Source: Apostichopus japonicus
Taxonomy: Eukaryota; Echinodermata; Holothuroidea; Aspidochirotida; Stichopodidae
DNA: 64,000 nt
Reading direction: 5' to 3'
NCBI RefSeq assembly: GCF_037975245.1
Contig: NC_092563.1
Location: 1,577,001-1,641,000, forward strand
Positions 59,301 through 64,000 of this stretch are shown here, piece after piece. A program made the translations under genes and the position numbers. A model generated the notes under the pieces. That model saw only the letters and a program-made list of their open reading frames with translations. It did no database searches and was not told where the DNA came from. Positions within the stretch are counted from its first letter, which is position 1, and every line of letters starts with the position of its first letter.

Positions 59301-60134
59301 ATACCAGGATGTTTTAACTCCAGTGGGCCTGTCTTTCTCGCAATGCAGATGGGACCAGTCAGTTACAGCTATATTTCATGATACCCTCGGTAAGATTGTA
59401 CAAATGCAGACATTTCAGAACAGCACACGATCATAAAATAAGAAGATTTTACATTGGCTTATTTAAGGCTGTGTCTCCCTGCAATTACTGTAATACACAC
59501 TGGCTGTAATATCTATTTCATTGATACCATTCTTTTGTAGAAATGAAAAATATAAATCGCTTCTAAAAGTGTTTTTCATATTGTAATTGAACTGGTAATA
59601 TCTGTACAGCTGCCTGAAGCTGTGTCTGCGTGGTTTTAAGAATTATGAGGTCTCCCAATTACTATCCATTCATTTATTGATTTACAGTTAGCCTCAGATA
59701 GCACATCCAGAAACTGCAACGACATACTGAGCCAGTATTATACCTTTGTAATCTAGTCCAAATCCAAAAGTGACATTCACAGCCAAGCAAAAATGCTCTA
59801 TTAACTAAACTTAAACTTGAACTTAAACTGGTAACATTTTGTTTGATGGAAATTATACCATCAGACAGGACCACTTGTTTCCAGAGTCAATCTTTAACAT
59901 TGTGCAAACTTGCACTTTTTTCCTTCATAGCTGTACCTCTTAACAATATTTGTATAAAGGTGATTGTTATTTATGGTTTCATTTCTCTGTCTTTCCTGGT
60001 ATTGTGTTGTTTTTTCAGACATGAGGGAGCCGATCTTTGAGTATGATGTTCCTAAACTTCCTGTACTTCCCCAAATGAAATGGCCTCACAGGAAAACCTT
60101 GAACTATCTTAAGCAGTACCTTCCAGATGATTGA
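47235..60134 (+). CDS. MRPL38: Mitochondrial ribosomal protein L38 (8 exons)
   Basis: Eight exons joined at GT-AG sites give an uninterrupted 333-aa protein; human MRPL38 is about 380 aa. The N-terminus ([20 protein letters not shown]) is Arg-rich without acidic residues, as expected for a mitochondrial targeting peptide. A coiled, charged linker follows (about 60-87), then the family's [19 protein letters not shown] and TPTE motifs, and a PEBP-like fold with [36 protein letters not shown] (written in part) and the C-terminal [24 protein letters not shown]38 is a structural protein of the mitochondrial large ribosomal subunit in the central protuberance. Intron 1 holds a TTAA MITE (47936-48290) and a SINE (48407-48630), intron 3 a GAAGTTCG MITE, and intron 4 a GGCGTAGGAA MITE. 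Confidence 0.92.
47936..48290 (+). mobile_element. TTAA MITE, copy D, in MRPL38 intron 1
   Basis: 355 bp flanked by TTAA at 47932-47935 and 48291-48294. Starts AGGCATTGAAGACTCG, ends CGAGTCTTCACACCCT. Together with copy A it defines the family ends. Confidence 0.8.
48407..48630 (+). mobile_element. tRNA-derived SINE in MRPL38 intron 1
   Basis: An A-box-like TTAGCTCAGTGG (48407-48418) and B-box-like AGTTCGAGTC (48454-48463) are spaced as in a tRNA. A non-tRNA body follows and the element ends in a TACATACATAC-type tail, a SINE arrangement. It cannot fold into a normal tRNA by inspection. Confidence 0.65.
50778..50909 (+). CDS. MRPL38: MRPL38 exon 2
   Basis: Acceptor TTTCCACAG. Encodes IDIGLPPKL and a charged helix ([12 protein letters not shown]). 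The donor CAGT|GTCAGT is chosen because only this end keeps frame with exon 3. Confidence 0.85.
52650..52858 (+). CDS. MRPL38: MRPL38 exon 3
   Basis: Acceptor TTATTTTCAG, donor AGAG|GTAATA, phase 1 to 0. Contains [38 protein letters not shown]. Confidence 0.92.
54041..54519 (-). mobile_element. GAAGTTCG MITE, copy 2, in MRPL38 intron 3
   Basis: Reverse-oriented relative of 19229-19690. Left end GCGAAGTTCGGGCACCCTAAG, right end CTTAAGTGGGCGAACTTCG, inverted repeats. The 102-codon frame across its left part is not a gene. Confidence 0.7.
54804..54876 (+). CDS. MRPL38: MRPL38 exon 4
   Basis: Acceptor GTCTGGCAG, donor [20 protein letters not shown] begins the PEBP-like core. Confidence 0.9.
56730..57088 (-). 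mobile_element. GGCGTAGGAA MITE, copy 2, in MRPL38 intron 4
   Basis: Reverse of 16227-16503, from AAGGGCGTAGGAACCGG to CCTTCCTACGCCACTG. It is about 80 bp longer because the phrase CACCAAATTGCATCT is duplicated inside. Confidence 0.75.
57420..57840 (+). repeat. Degenerate short-period repeat in MRPL38 intron 4
   Basis: Recurring ATGTCTCAAAATGTCTG-like phrases at irregular spacing over about 400 bp; an old, decayed tandem array. Confidence 0.5.
58129..58174 (+). CDS. MRPL38: MRPL38 exon 5
   Basis: 46-bp exon, phase 1 to 2: [15 protein letters not shown]. Acceptor CCTTTGCAG, donor TGAT|GTAAGT. Confidence 0.9.
58714..58872 (+). CDS. MRPL38: MRPL38 exon 6
   Basis: Acceptor TTAATACAG, donor [30 protein letters not shown] and the PEBP signature [14 protein letters not shown]. 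Confidence 0.92.
59253..59389 (+). CDS. MRPL38: MRPL38 exon 7
   Basis: Acceptor TTTTCTTAG, donor [28 protein letters not shown] and [14 protein letters not shown], both conserved in the family. Confidence 0.92.
60019..60134 (+). CDS. MRPL38: MRPL38 exon 8 and stop
   Basis: Acceptor [27 protein letters not shown], then [16 protein letters not shown] and TGA (60132-60134). Confidence 0.92.
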
Positions 60135-60378
60135 CCACTGGACAGACTTTCAAATTGTGAAGTCACTATGGCAACCCATTTGTATTTTGTACTTTTCCAA
60201 AGGTTGCACATAGAAAAAATAAGAGAACTCTAACAGACTACAAAGTTATACTTTGCATTGCTTGGGGGATGTATACGGAAATGTCTGGTGACCAATGATG
60301 GTACCAAGCAGTATGGTGATTTCCTCATTCTGGTATCCTTGACCTCATCTGAGATAGGGTTGTGATTACCTCACAGCA

Positions 60379-60384
60379 AATAAA
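60379..60384 (+). terminator. Poly(A) signal AATAAA of MRPL38
   Basis: First AATAAA downstream, 245 nt after the stop codon, a typical 3' UTR length. Confidence 0.6.
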
Positions 60385-60964
60385 TCCTCAGTTATTCACC
60401 TGAAGATGAACTTGGTGGTATTTTCATGCTGCTTAGAGAGTTAGCCTTTGTCTGTGTCATTTGTTAATTCCCCCCCCCCCCTGTTTGTTTAACAAGTAGT
60501 GCATGTATTATGCAATCATCATGCTAATTTCAAATATTCCTAAGTGGGGTCCCATTTGTGCACTCTGCAATGCTTCAACTGTGGTCTGATAATTGTCTGA
60601 AAATGCACCATTTGACATTTAAAATTTTAATCTAATTTTTTCTGAGGGCAGATGTTCCTAGGCCCCCCCTTTAATGGTAGTCACCTTCCATGATCCCATT
60701 GCCACACCCCCCCCCCCTGTGATCAATCTTGGATCTGCCTGGAATACTTTAATATTAAGATATGAATCTTTGAAATTCTTGAATGAGTTCTCAAACTATT
60801 CAAATTTTTCCTCACTTTAAGAAATTGTGTTGTGAGTGTTGCTATGGTAATTTCATGCAATGAGTATGTTATAAGTAATACATATTTTGCATAAATCCCT
60901 ATCTGCTTTGTATGTCTGCCATAATTTCAACTTCTGTAAAGATGCATATATATATATTCTTATA

Positions 60965-61090
60965 AAAGAGAGCATTGTGGTCAAATGGCTATAAAGGCAA
61001 TGGACTTGTGATCAAATCATTGCAGGTTCGAGTCCTGACCAGATCGTTAAGTTGTATACTTGGGCAAGAAAAGAATCGGCCTCTCCTAAT
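60965..61090 (+). mobile_element. tRNA-derived SINE fragment
   Basis: A-box-like TGGTCAAATGG (about 60979) and perfect B box GGTTCGAGTCC (61025-61035), followed by ACTTGGGCAAGAAAAG, a phrase typical of the body of tRNA-derived SINEs. Acceptor-stem pairing is absent, so a functional tRNA is unlikely. Confidence 0.6.
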
Positions 61091-64000
61091 CACTAGTGGA
61101 CCAAGGTATGGGGCAGGGGGAGGGGCAAAGTGAAATCTGAAATCCCCCGATTTAGGTAGGGGCATTACCCTTTTTGGAAATGTATTTGATGTAGGTGGGG
61201 AAATGTGGGCCCATGCCCAGGGGTGGATTGACAGTGATAATCGGGGTCCCCTCCACTGTTGTCATAGCAAGCAATAAAGAAGGTGGGTTCCTTAGACAAA
61301 GAGTTGAGATTTCGCACACTTATGAGCACAACCTTTCTTGCTATACATAGATAAGACCCACAATACTCAAACAATTTGTATGCAAGTGTACTAGATCAAA
61401 GAGAGAAGAAACTGTTAACGAACTGCCTATCTACTGCCAAAAAAAAAGCCTTTGTTGGTAAATGTTAAAGTTAGAGGACCTGACATTTTGATCCCAGCAG
61501 GCACACTGATTTACCCTTGCCCGTATCTTCCCCCCCCCCCAACCCCATCCCCATTGTCCCCACCCAATCCCCATTGTGCAAGCTGATTGACTGGAGCAAG
61601 GAACCTTGAAATATTCTCCTATGTTTGAGATACGTCGCTATAGTGACGCCTTCTCCGTGACGTCCACCTGGGTATAACCCCTTGCATTCCGTAGAGAGAA
61701 AGTGGCAGCCCACAGGCCTCGTAAAGGTATACTGCGGGAGGCTTCACTATGTGAGTATTCTGAGCAGTTGACAATAGAAGCAGGAATGTTTGTTCTGGTC
61801 TCAGACGGTGGAAATCCTTTATTGCCATGTAAACAAAACGAAGGTTTGCACGTTAAATTCTGCAATGGTGAAATAATTTTGTCCTGTCTGGGTCTTTGTA
61901 ATTGGATAAAAGCTCTCTACTGAAACGGACGTCGTAGCGTGGAGAAAACATTATCACAACAGAAAGGGCGTGTAAGTGTCATATCTGTATAATTAAATAT
62001 CAATAACACCAGCAACATTTGAACGTTGAAGGTCGGATTGAAATGTATAACTATAAGTAGGCGACTAGGAAGTACATTCAGAAAGTTCACCAGGAGGTTA
62101 AACTGGGCATCTTTCTCTCTCTCCACTTCATTCTCTCTCTTCCATGGACTATCAAAAAGTACTTTATTTACTATTTTTGTTTGAATTAACCTTTTTCTTT
62201 TCAGTGAATATAGGCCTAGTCTGTGCCTATAGTGTGACGTCATAAAGGATGGCAACCTTTGGTACCGGAGCCTGCTACTATTTTGACCCAAAAAAAGAAT
62301 GGGGTATCCGGATACGCCGTATATTAAAAAAAAAAGACAATTTTATTCGAATAGTAGGCCTTGACCTACCTTTCATAGATTCATAAAAGTTAATTTCATA
62401 TAATTCTTCCAAATTTATAACCTATTTCCCTATATTTAATGATAACAGTACTGTGTGAAAGGGGTTGTTCTCTAAAGGGTTACGACGGAAGCAGTGCGTG
62501 ACTCAGATGTATTCTAACGTGAAATTAACTCTAGCACGGAGGCTCGGTGTAGTTTCATGGCTAGCCCGGACATGCATGTCTTTAGCGCAACAACTGAAGG
62601 CCCTTTTGGAAGGGGCTGTTTGCATGTGGGAGGATCATGGGAGAGGTGGGCGGGCATGGATTATGATTCGTTTGACGTTCATATCGGGAGATAACACAGG
62701 ACTATACTTATTTGTTTGCTGTATGCTTTATATATTCCATTATATAAGACACGTGTTTAAAATAGGGCTCTCGTGAATAAAGACATGTACATAGAGGCTT
62801 ATATATAGGCCTAGGGCTTTCGGTGACAATTATAATTAAGGAATGTAAACATTTACTGCAGACCTAATCACTTTCAACAACCGCTTAGGCCTACATGACA
62901 TCCTCCCTTCCCGGGCTATTTTAGATTTCTTTCTTAGTATACATATCACATGTGTATATGTTGGACAACCTTACATCGATAGCACAGCCACTCCATTGGA
63001 CATCATATGCTTCAAGTTACGTAAGAGGGCCATTAAGATTAAGATCCATTTAAATGAACCAGGTAACTTAATATGTGACAATGGTCATTAAGATAAGAAC
63101 CCTTTAAATGAACCAGGTTAATTTAGGCATTGTCATGACAGTTGCAGATAAAGTGTTTATTAGCAATCAAAGAGTCTGATTCTTGGGTTATATTAGCTTC
63201 ACGTGTCACTTACATGAAATACACTGTGTAAACCTTTTGTCGGTATATATCCAAGCTAAATGGGCTAGGTCGCCACGGTCGTAGATTTATGACTCAAATA
63301 GGATTTAATGAAAGCAGATATCGCTTGAAATTGACAAGGTTAAGTAATTCCGTCTTTCTTAATATCACGGTTTCATAATTCGTTTCAAAACTTCGTGCAA
63401 TTTTCACCATAACAAAAATAACAACACTATAACAATTTATTTCTTGGCATAAAATTGAGCTTAATTTCTAATTTGAAAAAAAGATATAAATGGAGAAAGA
63501 AACATAAAGGATAACTTGAGGCACAAAAAACTTAAATTCGGTACGCTGCATAGGTCCTTATAGAAACACTATAGGCCTATACTTTATCAGTGCAGGTATG
63601 GTATTATATACCACTTTTAGTTTCTGAGGTAATACCCCTTAGACATCTGTGGACAGGCTGAATCTCATCGGGGGCTACAACATCAGTTCTCAATTTAACA
63701 TTAAGGAGCTTAGCCAAAAGTTGGCGTATTTTAAATCTGAGTTTCTTAAATATATAACGGTCTAAATAGTCTAAATAGTCAAAACTACGTCTTTAACATT
63801 GTTTCAAATTACATAGCACCTTTGCAGTGTATGCATCCTCCAATAATATTATATTGTTTTAAAGTGGAAGGGCCGCCCATCCCCTTACATCCTTTCCGTA
63901 AGGACGACCTGAAATCTTAACCCCCCCCCCATCTCTCTCTCCTGTACACAAATTATGGTTGCGCCTCATTAATGGTATGACTTTACTTTGTTTCTGTTGG
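61091..64000. other. Intergenic DNA, no gene recognised
   Basis: Several frames of 60-124 codons on both strands show no domain, signal peptide or splice-bounded structure I recognise. Poly-C runs lie near 61531 and 63921. Confidence 0.4.
63031..63122 (+). repeat. Small tandem duplication, about 55-bp period
   Basis: CATTAAGATTAAGATCCATTT and AAATGAACCAGG at 63031-63063 recur as CATTAAGATAAGAACCCTTT and AAATGAACCAGG at about 63087-63118. Confidence 0.6.

Noticed and set aside
60965-61045. Functional tRNA gene
   Set aside because: Good B box but no acceptor-stem pairing and SINE-type sequence follows.
61471-62291. Minus-strand frames of 69-124 codons near 62 kb
   Set aside because: No domain, signal or splice support; codon content looks like intergenic DNA.

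Overview
The window is animal nuclear DNA: genes are split into many small exons with GT-AG introns, intergenic DNA is AT-rich, and it carries MITEs, SINEs, microsatellites and minisatellites. The protein families (TIMP/NTR, sushi-Ig-TSP1-FN3, MRPL38, STMP1) and the repeat style (GGCGTAGGAA-type MITEs, long G/C runs) suggest a marine invertebrate deuterostome. An echinoderm, possibly a sea cucumber, is my best guess; this is inference, not proof.

Four genes can be supported by joining exons with conserved splice sites and phases. (1) 10636-12976 (+): a three-exon secreted TIMP-like protein consisting of a single NTR domain (168 aa). (2) 23317-38980 (+): an 18-exon gene for a multidomain cell-surface protein: signal peptide, one sushi/CCP domain, one Ig-like domain, eight thrombospondin type 1 repeats, two fibronectin type III-like domains and a C-terminal GPI-anchor signal (about 971 aa). 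One junction does not keep frame. (3) 42753-43525 (-), with a possible first exon at 46934-46963: a micropeptide gene resembling mitochondrial STMP1. (4) 47235-60134 (+): an eight-exon gene for mitochondrial ribosomal protein L38 (333 aa, PEBP-like). If the candidate first exon is right, genes 3 and 4 are divergent and share a promoter of about 270 bp.

Layout: 1-9.8 kb is gene-poor, with nested MITEs (2.6-4.5 kb), a purine tract, microsatellites and two adjacent long palindromes (8.9-9.3 kb). 9.8-13 kb holds a TTAA-flanked MITE and the TIMP-like gene. 13-22.6 kb is repeat-rich and gene-free, ending in three transposons nested inside one another (20.3-22.6 kb). A 15-bp minisatellite (22.6-23.2 kb) abuts the first exon of the TSP1 gene, and a 26-bp minisatellite (39.5-40.5 kb) follows its poly(A) signal. 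40.6-47.2 kb holds the STMP1-like gene; 47.2-60.4 kb is MRPL38, with MITEs, a tRNA-derived SINE and a MITE pair in its introns. 60.4-64 kb has one SINE and no recognised gene.

The genes do not form a pathway. MRPL38 and the STMP1-like peptide are both mitochondrial; the TIMP-like and TSP1 proteins act outside the cell or at its surface.
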